Origin: Octadecabacter temperatus
GTDB taxonomy: Bacteria > Pseudomonadota > Alphaproteobacteria > Rhodobacterales > Rhodobacteraceae
Assembly (NCBI RefSeq): GCF_001187845.1
Contig: NZ_CP012160.1
Coordinates: 2,790,001 to 2,854,000, forward strand
Reading direction: 5' to 3'
Length of the DNA: 64,000 nt
Below are positions 41,332 to 51,060 of this stretch, in pieces (positions within the stretch are counted from its first letter, which is position 1; every line of letters begins with the position of its first letter). The translations under genes and the position numbers were made by a program. The notes beneath the pieces were generated by a model, which was not told the origin of the DNA, searched no databases, and was given only the letters and a program-made list of their open reading frames with translations.

Positions 41332-43989
41332 CTAAAAGCGATCCAACAGGCGGCGCAGATAGTCGAGTTCTAGCTGCGGGCGTTCTTGGTCAGCCGAGCG
41401 ATTGCGCAACTCTTCCAATAGCTCTTCTGCGCGTCGGTTGATGTCGTCTTGCAACATGGATTCTTCTGACCCGAATTGCCCAGTATTCCCCATCTGACGG
41501 CCAAGCGGGTCACGACGTTCCGGTTCGGGGCGGCCTTCGGCATTGCCGGTTTGCGTGCCTTGGCCTTCCTCAAGTTCGTCCATCTGGTTTTCGGCCAAAG
41601 CTTGGCCCAAATTGCGCATGCCTTCGCGCAGGGCGTCCATTGCTTCGGCTTGGCGGTCAATGGCTTCGGCCAAGTCACCCTCGCGCAGCGCGTCTTCTGC
41701 GCCGTCCATCGCACCTTCGGCGCTTTCTAAGGATTGTTCAGCACTTTCTGCGGCATCACCTGACAGGCCCGGCAGTCCATTGCGCAATTGGTTCAACCCG
41801 TCACGCAGCGCTTGCTGACGTTCCGCAAGGCTTTGTGGGCTTCCGCCACCTTCGCCGCCCTGCCCGCTGTCATCCGTTAAACCGCCTTGGGTGTTGTCGC
41901 CTTGCCCTTGGCCTTGGCCCTGTTGCTGGCCCTGTTGTCCGGTGCCCTCTTGACCGTCTTGGCCTTGCTGACCTGGTTGCTGGCCTTCTTGGCCCGGTTG
42001 TTCACCCGGTTGCTGACCGTCCTGCTGGCCGTCTTGTTGACCTTGCTGACCCTGTTGCTGTTGGCCCTCATTGAACTGTTCTTGCAAGTCGCGGAAGGCC
42101 TCGTCCGTCAGGTCTTGCTGGTCGCGCAGGGTTTCGGCCAAATCTTCCATAGATTGCTGACCGGGTGTTTGTGGGCCGCCTTCGCCACCTTCGCCGCCCT
42201 CAGTCATCTGGAGGTTTTCCATCAGCTGATTGAGCTCTTCCATCAGCTCCATCGCCTCGGCCATACGGCCTTCTTCCATCAACTCTTGGATGCGGTCCAT
42301 CATGGCCTGAATTTCGTCTTGGCTGATGGTCTGGTTATCTTGGTTCTGATCGGGCTGGTCTGTGCCGTTCGGTGACGGTTCCATCTGGTCAGCGAGCATC
42401 TGCATATAGTCGTTTGTCGCTTCGCGCAGCTCTTGCATCAGTTCAGCGATTTCCTCATCCGAGGCACCGTTGCGCATCGCCTCTTCAAGGCGTTCTTGCG
42501 CGCGCTCAAGCCGTGCACGTGCATCCGCAAGAGAGCCTTCTTCGAGTTGCACGGCCAGTTCCCAGAGTGCTTCGACCACTTCGGTTTGCACGTCATCACT
42601 CAGGCCGTCCGATTCCGTTTCCTCAAGCCGACTTATGATAAAGCGGAGCCGAAGGTAGGTTGTCTCATCGGGAAACAGCTCATCAGGGCGGTTGGACACA
42701 GCCCGCAAAACCTGCGCCACGCGCGGTGCATTGGCTTTGGACCAAAGAATATCGCGGCGTTGCTCGATGATTGCGCGTGCGGTGGGTTGGAAGAACCGTT
42801 TGCCCGGCAAAATCATGTTTTCAGGATCGCTTGCGCCGATTTGCCCGAGCGCGTCTTCGACTTGCAGCGTCATCGTCACGGGGAAGTTCGCCCATGGGTG
42901 CTGGCTGAAATCATCGATCAAAAGTTCTTCGAAATCTGCGCGGTCACCAGAAAACGGCATCGGCAAATCGATCACAACTGCGTCACGCGTGTCTGGATCA
43001 ATCGTCAGGCCGTGGCGGCGGTTCACAGAGGTTAAATCCAGCGCAATCGTCGCGGTCCCTGCAATAACGCTATAGTCGTCCATCGCGGAAAACGGCTGGG
43101 ACATCTCGCCCTGCGCGTCCGCCTCAATCGGGCCAGTGAATTCAACCGTGGGCGCATTGTCTTCGAGCAACAAGATTTTCCATGTTTGGCCACCCTCGCC
43201 AACAATGGAAATTTCGCCTTCTTGGGTGACTTCAAAGCCCTGTTGTTGGTCCGTTGCCGCGCCGAGATCTTCGGTACGTCCGGAAACAGTTTCAGACACG
43301 CTTAACGCACCTACATCGCCATAAAGACGCAAAGTGATGAACGACCCTTGCGGGACTTGAATGCGGTTGGCGATGATATCGGCAAGATACAGCGTCGGCT
43401 TGCCGGTATAGGCAGGCGGTTCGATCCAGCCTTCCCAAACGGGGCCAATCGCAAGAACTTCACCGCCCTGCGCCGCATTGGTGACGGTGCCAACACGCCA
43501 GATCGACCCGAACAACAGCGCGACAACCATGAATAGGACCGCCATGTAGCGCAGACCGTAAGGGTCTTTCGCAGAAACGCGCAAATCGGGTTCGACTGCC
43601 CTCGCCTCGCGCGTTTTGTCCTGCATTCGTTTCAGGTGGGCGTCCCAAACGGCCTCTGACGCGGCATCGCCTGCGCCAATCGTTTGAATATCATTCAGAG
43701 CGGCAATCGGGCGACCAGGAAGGCGGGCATCAACACGGGCTACGGCTTCGGCCTCGCTCGGCCAATTTAGGCGACGAAATCCGCGAAACAGTGTCCACAA
43801 TAGCGCAAGAACCGCGACAACCGCGTAAACCCAAACTGCTTCAAGCGGCAGAAAATCCTGCCAGCCCATAACAAGCGGCGCGAGCGCGAAGAACAGAACC
43901 GTCCAGAATGGCCAAAAGGCTTGCGTCACACGCTCGGCGATTAAACCGGCGCGGGTCAACAAAACTGGCATTTTCAAATGCGCAAGCAT
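41332..43989 (-). CDS. DUF4175 / TIGR02302 family membrane protein
   Basis: This 885-residue alphaproteobacterial protein has two or three N-terminal membrane helices (LTRAGLIAERVTQAFWPFWTVLFFALAPL area, 60-70 region, and MAVLFMVVALLFGSIW), then a long soluble region. That region turns helical, carries a Gln/Gly-rich low-complexity tract (about 640-705), and ends in coiled coil. This is the described TIGR02302 layout. Function is unknown. The first ATG gives the family N-terminus. Upstream is lysA on the same strand, 54 bases away. Confidence 0.9.
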   Translation of the reverse strand: MLAHLKMPVLLTRAGLIAERVTQAFWPFWTVLFFALAPLVMGWQDFLPLEAVWVYAVVAVLALLWTLFRGFRRLNWPSEAEAVARVDARLPGRPIAALNDIQTIGAGDAASEAVWDAHLKRMQDKTREARAVEPDLRVSAKDPYGLRYMAVLFMVVALLFGSIWRVGTVTNAAQGGEVLAIGPVWEGWIEPPAYTGKPTLYLADIIANRIQVPQGSFITLRLYGDVGALSVSETVSGRTEDLGAATDQQQGFEVTQEGEISIVGEGGQTWKILLLEDNAPTVEFTGPIEADAQGEMSQPFSAMDDYSVIAGTATIALDLTSVNRRHGLTIDPDTRDAVVIDLPMPFSGDRADFEELLIDDFSQHPWANFPVTMTLQVEDALGQIGASDPENMILPGKRFFQPTARAIIEQRRDILWSKANAPRVAQVLRAVSNRPDELFPDETTYLRLRFIISRLEETESDGLSDDVQTEVVEALWELAVQLEEGSLADARARLERAQERLEEAMRNGASDEEIAELMQELREATNDYMQMLADQMEPSPNGTDQPDQNQDNQTISQDEIQAMMDRIQELMEEGRMAEAMELMEELNQLMENLQMTEGGEGGEGGPQTPGQQSMEDLAETLRDQQDLTDEAFRDLQEQFNEGQQQQGQQGQQDGQQDGQQPGEQPGQEGQQPGQQGQDGQEGTGQQGQQQGQGQGQGDNTQGGLTDDSGQGGEGGGSPQSLAERQQALRDGLNQLRNGLPGLSGDAAESAEQSLESAEGAMDGAEDALREGDLAEAIDRQAEAMDALREGMRNLGQALAENQMDELEEGQGTQTGNAEGRPEPERRDPLGRQMGNTGQFGSEESMLQDDINRRAEELLEELRNRSADQERPQLELDYLRRLLDRF

Positions 43990-44043
43990 TGGGCCTGTTG
44001 GTATCAGCGGGGTTCTCCTACCGGCTTGGGCGCTGCGAAACGG

Positions 44044-45309
44044 TTACAGCCACTCAGGTATGCTATCGCGATTAATCATCTCTTCAAAGGTCGGACGTCG
44101 GCGGATAACCGCAAATTGATCCCCATTGACCAAAACCTCAGGAATAAGGGGGCGCGAGTTATATTCACTGGCCATTACAGCGCCGTAAGCACCCGCAGAT
44201 CGGAACGCGACCAGTGCATCGGACTGCAAAGTCGGCATCATTCTGCCTTTGGCGAAGGTATCACCACTTTCGCAGATCGGCCCGACGATGTCGTAGGGCG
44301 TTTGTTCAGCGCCAGCTTCGGGTTCAATCACCGGAATAATATCGTGGTGGGCTTCGTACATCGCAGGGCGGATCAGATCGTTCATCGCGGCGTCAACTAT
44401 GAGGAATTTACGCCCTTCGCCAGACTTTACATAGATCACCTTGGTGACAAGGATGCCGGAGTTGCCAGAGATAAGGCGCCCCGGTTCGATCTCAATCTCG
44501 CAACCAAGATGACCGACTTCTTCTTTGATCATCGCGCCGTATTCAATTGGCAGCGGTGGCGCGTTGTTGTCACGCGCGTAAGGAATACCAAGGCCACCCC
44601 CAAGATCGAGGCGGGTAATCTCGTGTCCGTCGCTACGCAACTGTTCGGTCAATTCCGCGACCTTACGATAAGCAAGGCGGAAGGGTTCCAGCTCGGTCAG
44701 CTGGCTGCCGATATGCACATCGATGCCGATAACCTTCAGGCCCGGCAGCTCAGCGGCCATCGCATAAACTTCACGGGCGCGGCTGATTGGAATGCCGAAT
44801 TTGTCCTCTTTTTTGCCCGTCGAAATCTTGGCGTGGGTTTTGGCGTCCACATCGGGGTTCACGCGGACGGTAATCGGCGCTACCTTGCCAAGTGAAACGG
44901 CAACCTCAGATAGCGCTTCCATCTCTGGCTCGGATTCAACGTTAAACTGGCGAATGCCGCCTTCCAACGCGATGCGCATTTCTTCACGGGTTTTGCCAAT
45001 GCCGGAAAATACAATCTTGTCGCCGGAAACGCCCGCCGCTTTCGCACGCAGGTATTCACCACCCGACACAACGTCCATGCCAGCGCCCGCATCGCCAAGC
45101 AATTTCAACACGGCTTGGTTAGACAGCGATTTCATCGCGAAACACACGAGGTGATCAATGCCATCCAATGCATCATCAAACAGCTTGAAATGGCGCAGCA
45201 AAGTTGCGGTTGAGTAGACGTAGAACGGCGTGCCGACCTGCGCGGCAATTTCAGCAATGCTCACGTCTTCAGCCATCAATTGGCCGTCACGGTATAGAAA
45301 ATGGTCCAT
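44044..45309 (-). CDS. lysA: Diaminopimelate decarboxylase
   Basis: LysA decarboxylates meso-diaminopimelate to L-lysine with PLP. The 421-residue protein shows the PLP lysine segment VCFAMKSLSNQAVLKLL, the phosphate loop region LDLGGGLGIPY, the HIGSQLTELEPF block and the C-terminal active-site GPICESGDTFAKGR. Length is normal. It follows argH and a small lipoprotein gene on the same strand, a conserved order in Rhodobacteraceae. Confidence 0.97.
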   Translation of the reverse strand: MDHFLYRDGQLMAEDVSIAEIAAQVGTPFYVYSTATLLRHFKLFDDALDGIDHLVCFAMKSLSNQAVLKLLGDAGAGMDVVSGGEYLRAKAAGVSGDKIVFSGIGKTREEMRIALEGGIRQFNVESEPEMEALSEVAVSLGKVAPITVRVNPDVDAKTHAKISTGKKEDKFGIPISRAREVYAMAAELPGLKVIGIDVHIGSQLTELEPFRLAYRKVAELTEQLRSDGHEITRLDLGGGLGIPYARDNNAPPLPIEYGAMIKEEVGHLGCEIEIEPGRLISGNSGILVTKVIYVKSGEGRKFLIVDAAMNDLIRPAMYEAHHDIIPVIEPEAGAEQTPYDIVGPICESGDTFAKGRMMPTLQSDALVAFRSAGAYGAVMASEYNSRPLIPEVLVNGDQFAVIRRRPTFEEMINRDSIPEWL

Positions 45310-45390
45310 TTTGCACTCCGGTGGAATCGCGTTTCATCTGACCTAGCAGATTACACGGCAAGCCCAACCCTGATCAGCAAACTGATCGGC

Positions 45391-45567
45391 CTAGAGGCTA
45401 AGCCCGACGTTGAAAATGCCGTTTGTTGCACCAACGCCAACGTTTGGAGACACACCATTGGGCCCAACGGATACGCCCACGTTGCCCGATGGGCGAAACG
45501 GCGGATCATTTGCGCCACAAGCCGCAACAAAAGCCAGTGTAAGAAGTGCAAAAATAGGGCGCATCAT
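45391..45567 (-). CDS. Small lipoprotein between argH and lysA, 58 aa
   Basis: A short frame starting [23 protein letters not shown] order reads as a lipoprotein signal with lipobox Val-Ala-Ala-Cys (Cys17). A Gly/Asn/Val-rich mature part with repeated NVGV motifs follows, ending FNVGLSL. The start overlaps the argH stop (ATGA) and AAGGACCTCTC precedes it. Tight coupling and clean signal support reality despite the length. Function unknown; outer or inner membrane location cannot be decided, though Gly at +2 does not forbid outer-membrane sorting. Confidence 0.85.
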   Translation of the reverse strand: MMRPIFALLTLAFVAACGANDPPFRPSGNVGVSVGPNGVSPNVGVGATNGIFNVGLSL

Positions 45568-46958
45568 GAGAGGTCCTTTTTCCAGCGCGCAATTTGCGCG
45601 CGTACATTAACTGGCGCGGTGCCGCCGTAGGATGTACGGCTGGCAACGGAATTATCCACGCCCAACACGTCAAAGATAGCCGTAGTTATGCCTGCATGAA
45701 CAGACTGCATTTGATCAAGGCTTAGTTCAGGCAAATCGCAGCCGTTTTCTTCGGCCATTGAAACCAAGGCACCGGTGATGTGATGTGCATCTCGAAACGG
45801 CAGACCCAGTTCGCGCACGAGCCAATCGGCAAGGTCGGTTGCCGTGGAAAAGCCCATCGCTGCTGCAACGCGCAGATCATCGGGGCGGCCCTTCATATCA
45901 GCCACCATGCCTGTCATCGCCGCAAGGCCAAGCATCAGGCTGTCAGCCGCATCAAACGTCTGTTCTTTGTCTTCCTGCATGTCCTTGGAATAGGTCAGCG
46001 GGAGACCCTTCATGATCGTCATCAAAGCAACGTTCGCCCCGAAAATCCGACCGATTTTTGCACGCAGCAATTCTGCCGCATCAGGATTACGCTTCTGCGG
46101 CATGATGGATGAACCCGTAGACCAACGATCAGACATCGCCACAAAGCGGAACTGAGCAGACGACCAAATCACCAATTCCTCGGCCAGACGGCTCAGGTGC
46201 ATCGCGCAAATGGACGCAGCGCCAAGATATTCGAGGGCGAAATCACGCGCGGCAACCGCATCGAGCGAATTGGCCGTGGGACGATCAAAGCCCAGTGCTT
46301 CTGCTGTCATCTGACGATCCAGCGGGAAGGACGTTCCCGCCAATGCAGCCGCGCCCAAGGGCGATTCATTCATCCGCGCACGGGCATCTGCGAAACGGGC
46401 GCGGTCACGGGCGAACATTTCAACGTAGGCCATCATGTGGTGGCCCCAAGTCACCGGCTGCGCGACCTGAAGGTGGGTGAACCCCGGCATAACCCAATCG
46501 GCACCTTCTTCGGCTTGGCCGATCAGGGCCTCGATCAGTGCTTTCAACGCACCGTCAGCGGCATCGCACTGGTCACGCACCCAAAGGCGGAAATCGACGG
46601 CTACTTGGTCATTGCGCGACCGACCTGTGTGCAAACGGCCCGCGGGCTCGCCTACGATCTCTTTCAGGCGCGCCTCAACGTTCATGTGGATGTCTTCAAG
46701 CTCAACACGCCAAGGGAACGTATCGCTTTCAATCTCTGACAAGACCGTGAGGAGGCCTTCCCGAATGGCGTTTGCATCGCTATCGGTAATAATACCTTGA
46801 GCGGCCAACATCGCCGCATGCGCACGGGAGCCATCAATGTCTTGCTTCGCCAAACGACGATCAAATCCGATAGACGCATTAATTGCTTCCATGATTGCGT
46901 CTGGTCCTGCGGCAAAGCGACCGCCCCACATTGCATTCGAAGATGATTTATCCGACAT
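45564..46958 (-). CDS. argH: Argininosuccinate lyase
   Basis: ArgH splits argininosuccinate into arginine and fumarate. The 464-residue protein begins with the [27 protein letters not shown] region, has [17 protein letters not shown] and the superfamily signature [12 protein letters not shown] near 285. It also has the later [16 protein letters not shown] block (seen here as [15 protein letters not shown]). Divergent from the TlpA gene with only 30 bases between start codons. Followed by the small lipoprotein and lysA. Confidence 0.97.
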   Translation of the reverse strand: MSDKSSSNAMWGGRFAAGPDAIMEAINASIGFDRRLAKQDIDGSRAHAAMLAAQGIITDSDANAIREGLLTVLSEIESDTFPWRVELEDIHMNVEARLKEIVGEPAGRLHTGRSRNDQVAVDFRLWVRDQCDAADGALKALIEALIGQAEEGADWVMPGFTHLQVAQPVTWGHHMMAYVEMFARDRARFADARARMNESPLGAAALAGTSFPLDRQMTAEALGFDRPTANSLDAVAARDFALEYLGAASICAMHLSRLAEELVIWSSAQFRFVAMSDRWSTGSSIMPQKRNPDAAELLRAKIGRIFGANVALMTIMKGLPLTYSKDMQEDKEQTFDAADSLMLGLAAMTGMVADMKGRPDDLRVAAAMGFSTATDLADWLVRELGLPFRDAHHITGALVSMAEENGCDLPELSLDQMQSVHAGITTAIFDVLGVDNSVASRTSYGGTAPVNVRAQIARWKKDLS

Positions 46959-46988
46959 AAAAAACGTCCCTAAGCAGAGGTTAGCCCA

Positions 46989-47576
46989 ATGAAAAAACCA
47001 CTGATATTCGCAGTAGCCGCCGTCATCGGTATTGGTGGAGGGCTATACTTTGCATCCGACCGAGGGGAAAGCCCTGCCGTTGTCCAACAAGATTTCACTG
47101 CACTTGAGGATCTGCGCACGGGCGACATGATGAAACTGCAGTTCGGCGCTGATCGTGGGTCGGATGTGGTGTTCACCAGTGAAGACGGGTCCGACCTGAC
47201 GCTGGCGGCTTATGAGGGGCAGTATGTTTTGCTGAACTTCTGGGCGACATGGTGCGCCCCATGTCGCAAGGAAATGCCGCATCTATCGGAACTACAGAGT
47301 GAGTTTGGCGGCGACGACTTTCAGGTGGTGACGGTCGCCACAGGGCTAAACCAACGCCCAGCTATGCAGCGGTTTCTAGACGAGATCGGTGTCGACAACC
47401 TGCCACTACACACCGATGGGTCCAGCGCATTGGCGCGGGATATGGGCGTTGTTGGGCTGCCCGTGACGTTGATCATGGACCCACAGGGCCAAGAAGTTGC
47501 GCGTCTGATCGGGGATGCGGATTGGGCGAGCGATAGTGCGAAGGCTATTTTGACAGCGTTGATGGACGGGCAATAA
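46989..47576 (+). CDS. TlpA-like thioredoxin, membrane anchored or periplasmic
   Basis: The 195-residue protein has an N-terminal hydrophobic anchor (about 4-22) and a thioredoxin domain with the active site WATWCAPC (Cys89, Cys92), cis-proline loop [11 protein letters not shown] and the usual C-terminal helix. Such proteins reduce disulfides in the periplasm, for example for cytochrome c maturation. AGAGGTTAGCCCA precedes the ATG. Divergence from argH over 30 bp is conserved-looking context and forces the two promoters to overlap the opposite genes. Confidence 0.93.
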   Translation: MKKPLIFAVAAVIGIGGGLYFASDRGESPAVVQQDFTALEDLRTGDMMKLQFGADRGSDVVFTSEDGSDLTLAAYEGQYVLLNFWATWCAPCRKEMPHLSELQSEFGGDDFQVVTVATGLNQRPAMQRFLDEIGVDNLPLHTDGSSALARDMGVVGLPVTLIMDPQGQEVARLIGDADWASDSAKAILTALMDGQ

Positions 47577-47586
47577 TACGCCCCAC

Positions 47587-48156
47587 CTAGGTCTCCCGTT
47601 TGCGCAGCCTACTCATCGTGACGGGCGTGATCCCCAAAAACGATGCAATCATCGAATGCGTAAAGATGTCTTCATAGTCTGGGAATGTTTCGCGAAACCA
47701 ATTTAATCGCTCAGCCCCACCAAGGGCGGCAAGGCACCATTCACGATCTGCTTTCTGGCTTAATGAACTGCGTAAAATATCATTGGCCCAATTCCTAACG
47801 GCTTCAGATGATATCATCCGCTCTGTCAGCAGATCGCTTTTTATTCTTGCGATCGAAACATCAGTCGTTGCGACGATAGACACGAGGGAAATCCCGTCGC
47901 GCGTTCTGGCGATGTTTGGCGTCACGACACACGGGCCAACGTAAAAGCCGACGCAAACCTCTTTGCCATCTTGGTCGCAAATACTGCTTACCAAACAGCC
48001 TTCCAACAGGATGAATTCTTCAGTCTCGCTCTGCCCCTGTCGCGTTAGGCTCGCCCCTTTAGTCATGCTCTTTCGCGTCCAATCGGATGCAAACGCGACA
48101 GCGCTGGCACAATCCGAAAGGTCGGGTGATTGAGACAGGAAGGTCCGTAAATCCAT
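47587..48156 (-). CDS. Crp/Fnr family transcriptional regulator
   Basis: The 189-residue protein has a cyclic-nucleotide-binding-like beta-roll (about 10-115, with EFILLEGCLVSSICDQDGKE) and a C-terminal helix-turn-helix (HSMIASFLGITPVTMSRLRKR). It lacks the N-terminal cysteine cluster of true FNR, so it is not an obvious iron-sulfur oxygen sensor. The ATG at 48156 was preferred over a TTG six codons earlier. It is divergent from a four-helix membrane protein with a perfect palindrome in between. Confidence 0.88.
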   Translation of the reverse strand: MDLRTFLSQSPDLSDCASAVAFASDWTRKSMTKGASLTRQGQSETEEFILLEGCLVSSICDQDGKEVCVGFYVGPCVVTPNIARTRDGISLVSIVATTDVSIARIKSDLLTERMISSEAVRNWANDILRSSLSQKADREWCLAALGGAERLNWFRETFPDYEDIFTHSMIASFLGITPVTMSRLRKRET

Positions 48157-48167
48157 TTTGGCGTACC

Positions 48168-48181
48168 TTATCAAATGATAA
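48168..48181. promoter_or_regulatory. Candidate Crp/Fnr-type operator
   Basis: TTATCA-AA-TGATAA is a perfect 14-bp palindrome 12 bases upstream of the regulator start and 55 upstream of the divergent gene. Size and symmetry fit a Crp/Fnr-family site, suggesting autoregulation and control of the neighbour. Confidence 0.5.
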
Positions 48182-48235
48182 TGCTGCGGTTTTTGGCAGG
48201 GGGCATATTCGGCCCATGTTCAAGGAGTATACAAA

Positions 48236-48781
48236 ATGATGAACGGAATTCAGTCAAAGACATTCGGTACAATCGCAATCGGTTCTGGTGCGATAGCTGC
48301 ATCAATCTATTTGGTAATGATCAATGTGACCCTTGCCCATGTTCATGCGGTATCTGGGCACGTTCCATTCGATATGCGCCCAATTGGGTATGGCCCAGCA
48401 GATGCCGTCACCCTACTTGATGCGTTAGGTGTCGAGGGGCGGCACTATTACCTCACACGTCAGCTTGCACTGGATACACTGTATCCGGCCACACTCGCGC
48501 TGACCTTGGTCGCAACAATTTGTTGGTTTGCACAAAGGTTTTCGCACTCGATACTTGCCCGTGCGGCGATCGCCGTTTCGGTTGGTAGCGCGCTGTTCGA
48601 TTATATCGAGAACCTCGGGATCGCCGTTATGCTATGGGTCGGACCTGACGTTTCCGCAACGCTCATTAATGCTACGAGTGTCGCGACAATTGTTAAATCC
48701 GCGCTCACAACCCTAGCTGTTTTGCTCGTGATCGTTGTTGGACTTGTCTGGGCCCGTCAGACCAAGCCAGTAATGCCCTAA
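48236..48781 (+). CDS. Four-helix membrane protein, unknown family
   Basis: The 181-residue protein has four hydrophobic segments at about 10-34, 82-100, 108-132 and 148-172. A polar extracytoplasmic loop (40-75) is rich in His and Tyr (HVHAVSGHVPFDMRPIGYG, HYYLTRQ). I do not recognise the family. CAAGGAGTATACAAA precedes two ATG codons in a row. Divergent from the Crp/Fnr-type regulator, which probably controls it; its 3' end overlaps the next convergent gene by four bases. Confidence 0.75.
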   Translation: MMNGIQSKTFGTIAIGSGAIAASIYLVMINVTLAHVHAVSGHVPFDMRPIGYGPADAVTLLDALGVEGRHYYLTRQLALDTLYPATLALTLVATICWFAQRFSHSILARAAIAVSVGSALFDYIENLGIAVMLWVGPDVSATLINATSVATIVKSALTTLAVLLVIVVGLVWARQTKPVMP

Positions 48782-49104
48782 CCCGCGTTCTGGCGCTCAA
48801 TGTAGGTGCGCATTTCTTCGGCTTCTTGGCGTGCGTCGCGCAAGCCGTCCATCGCGGCGCGAAGTTCGGCCTCGGTCTGGGACAGTTGATTGGTGATCTC
48901 GGCCTCGCGTTGCTGCAAGTAAGTGATGGCCTGATCGCGGGTCTCTTCAGCTTCGTGCAACGACTGCGCCATGCGGTCCAATTCACCGACTTCGGACTTG
49001 GACACACGGGTAAATCGGTTGATCAACCAGCTGGCGAACCACCCCAAACAGAAAGCGACAAAGAGGATAATCGCGGTGGCGACGATGAATTCGGTTCTGT
49101 TCAT
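48778..49104 (-). CDS. Membrane-anchored coiled-coil protein
   Basis: The 108-residue protein has one N-terminal membrane helix (about 7-29, FIVATAIILFVAFCLGWFASWLI) and a coiled coil from about 36 to the end with regular heptads. No enzyme motif is present. Its start overlaps the OmpA/BON stop (ATGA), so the two are made together. A similar pairing of OmpA/BON gene with an anchored small protein occurs at 20611-23300. Confidence 0.8.
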   Translation of the reverse strand: MNRTEFIVATAIILFVAFCLGWFASWLINRFTRVSKSEVGELDRMAQSLHEAEETRDQAITYLQQREAEITNQLSQTEAELRAAMDGLRDARQEAEEMRTYIERQNAG

Positions 49105-51002
49105 TCTGCGGGGTCCTCTTGGGTAGTCTCTTCTGCCGCTTGCGCAGCTTCTTCTTCAATTTGATCAAGCGCAGTCGGTTCTTCGGTGCTTTCAGGCACG
49201 ATCAAAGAAAATTCGATCCGGCGGTTGGCCTCGCGGCCTTCAGCGGTTTCGTTGTCTGCAATCGGGTCAGCCTCGCCGTAACCGACAGCGCGGAAGCTGG
49301 CGACAGGAACGCGGCGCACGCGCAGGCCATCCAGAACGGCATCAGCGCGCTGCTGGCTTAGGCGCTGATTGCCGTCTTCAGACCCTTGGCTGTCTGTGTA
49401 TCCGGCGATTTCGATGCGCAGGTCCGCGCAACGCTGTAGGATTTCGGCGATGTCATTAAGAATGCCAGCACCTTCACCAGCAATCGTGGCTGAGCTAGGT
49501 TCAAACGTGATTTTGCGGGCTTCGGTTACGGACATAATGCTTGCCAAACATTCTTCCTTTGTCGGCAATGCGGCTATCGGGTCGAGCGATTCAACGTAAG
49601 TGACAGCGACTTCGAACTCTTCAGTCTCTCCCAGCTTTTCGATGAGCAAACGGGTAATTTCACCACCTGCATCCGGCAATCCTGTGTTGCCGCGCACAAC
49701 GATATTTCCTGGTTCAACCGTTACGGAGCCGTTGGACAGCTTTGAGAGGGCTTCGATGCCAGCCAAAACGCGAATGGACCAGCTACTAGGCAATCCATCC
49801 ACAACACGGGTCGCCATGGAAATCTCAGCAGAGCCGAACTTCGCGCTCGCGAAGTTTTCCGCAGTTGAGTTCAGCAGTTCGGTCGAAACACGGCCGCGCA
49901 ATTGCACGAGCCCTTCTGGGCTGAGCGTTGCAATGAATTGCGGCGGGCCATCTTCACCCGCTGTTGGCGCGGCAGGCAAAATCGCCTCTAGTGCGAAAAC
50001 ATCAGGCAAGGAATTTTCAAGTTCGCCAGCGATCCGATCAAAGTTCCCCTGAACAGCGCCGGCTTTGCCGACCAACGTCACGTCCACATCCGAGATCGTG
50101 ATCGTACCTCCGCCAAGTTCGCTGAGCGCAGACATAGACATCGTGACAGCATCCGCCCAACGCGTCGTTGGCGCACCCAAAGCAACTGTGCATCCAATCC
50201 GACCTTCGATTCCAACCGTCTGCGCGGTCGCAACGATTTGGCGTTCCGCGGCAGGCGTATCAGCCACGCAACTGTCAAATCGTGCACCATTTTCGTCAAT
50301 GATGAAGCGCGTTACGAAAGGCGAAACCACAGGGCGCGGTGCCGAAATATCGAGCGTGACGATCAAGCCTTCAGGGCTCGAGCGGCGCAAGCTCGTTTCC
50401 AGTTGGGCCTTTTGTTCCGGTGAATCTGAAATCGCTTCGACAGAAACCCGCCCAGCGCGCACCGAGATTTTGGAACGTGGCAATTGGCGCAGCGCACGAA
50501 GACTAAAATCAACCGCAGGTTCCCAGCCCAACGGCACTTCGTAGTCCGCAGTTTCCAAAAGGTCCGCGAAACTGCTGTTTTCACCGGCCATATCAGTCAG
50601 AGTTTCCGTCAGATCTTCGCGGTCCGACGATGCGGGGATCAGGCCAATGATGGAAATGCCGCTGTCATTGCGCAAAATCTCCATCGAGAACTCTGGCGCC
50701 TGAATGGCATCGCTGTCGGTGATCGTCATGTTGTCGATAACGCGGCTGGCGTCGACCATGCTTCCCGCAGTTGAAATCGCACGAAAACGCATTGCCTCGG
50801 ACGGTGCTTCGCCCTCAAGAATGACCTGCAGGCCATCCCCCAGAACGGACGCGAAATCATGGCCATGTTCATCCAGTGCAGCATCAACGGCCTGCACGGA
50901 GCGCGTTTCAACGGTGGCGACAGCAACACGTGCTGCGAAACCACAGACGATGGCCGCGAGGATAAACGCGCCGAGGCGAACAAAAAGGGCAGACAGGCGC
51001 AT
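49101..51002 (-). CDS. OmpA family protein with BON-like modules
   Basis: The 633-residue protein starts with a hydrophobic anchor (FVRLGAFILAAIVCGFAARVAVA). It carries internal BON-like repeats (for example LPSSWSIRVLAGIEALSKLSNGSVTV and similar blocks), then a C-terminal OmpA domain from about 490: LRIEIAGYTDSQGSEDGN, QRLSQQRADAVLDGL and the NRRIEFSL end. The peptidoglycan-contacting Asp and Arg of that family are in place. GGACGCCGAA precedes the ATG. It is a paralogue of the protein at 21165-23300 with shorter repeats. Confidence 0.9.
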   Translation of the reverse strand: MRLSALFVRLGAFILAAIVCGFAARVAVATVETRSVQAVDAALDEHGHDFASVLGDGLQVILEGEAPSEAMRFRAISTAGSMVDASRVIDNMTITDSDAIQAPEFSMEILRNDSGISIIGLIPASSDREDLTETLTDMAGENSSFADLLETADYEVPLGWEPAVDFSLRALRQLPRSKISVRAGRVSVEAISDSPEQKAQLETSLRRSSPEGLIVTLDISAPRPVVSPFVTRFIIDENGARFDSCVADTPAAERQIVATAQTVGIEGRIGCTVALGAPTTRWADAVTMSMSALSELGGGTITISDVDVTLVGKAGAVQGNFDRIAGELENSLPDVFALEAILPAAPTAGEDGPPQFIATLSPEGLVQLRGRVSTELLNSTAENFASAKFGSAEISMATRVVDGLPSSWSIRVLAGIEALSKLSNGSVTVEPGNIVVRGNTGLPDAGGEITRLLIEKLGETEEFEVAVTYVESLDPIAALPTKEECLASIMSVTEARKITFEPSSATIAGEGAGILNDIAEILQRCADLRIEIAGYTDSQGSEDGNQRLSQQRADAVLDGLRVRRVPVASFRAVGYGEADPIADNETAEGREANRRIEFSLIVPESTEEPTALDQIEEEAAQAAEETTQEDPAE

Positions 51003-51060
51003 TTCGGCGTCCTTTAGAGGTTATTTACCCGTGCTTAGGCGGTTGTGACCCAAGGTTCAA

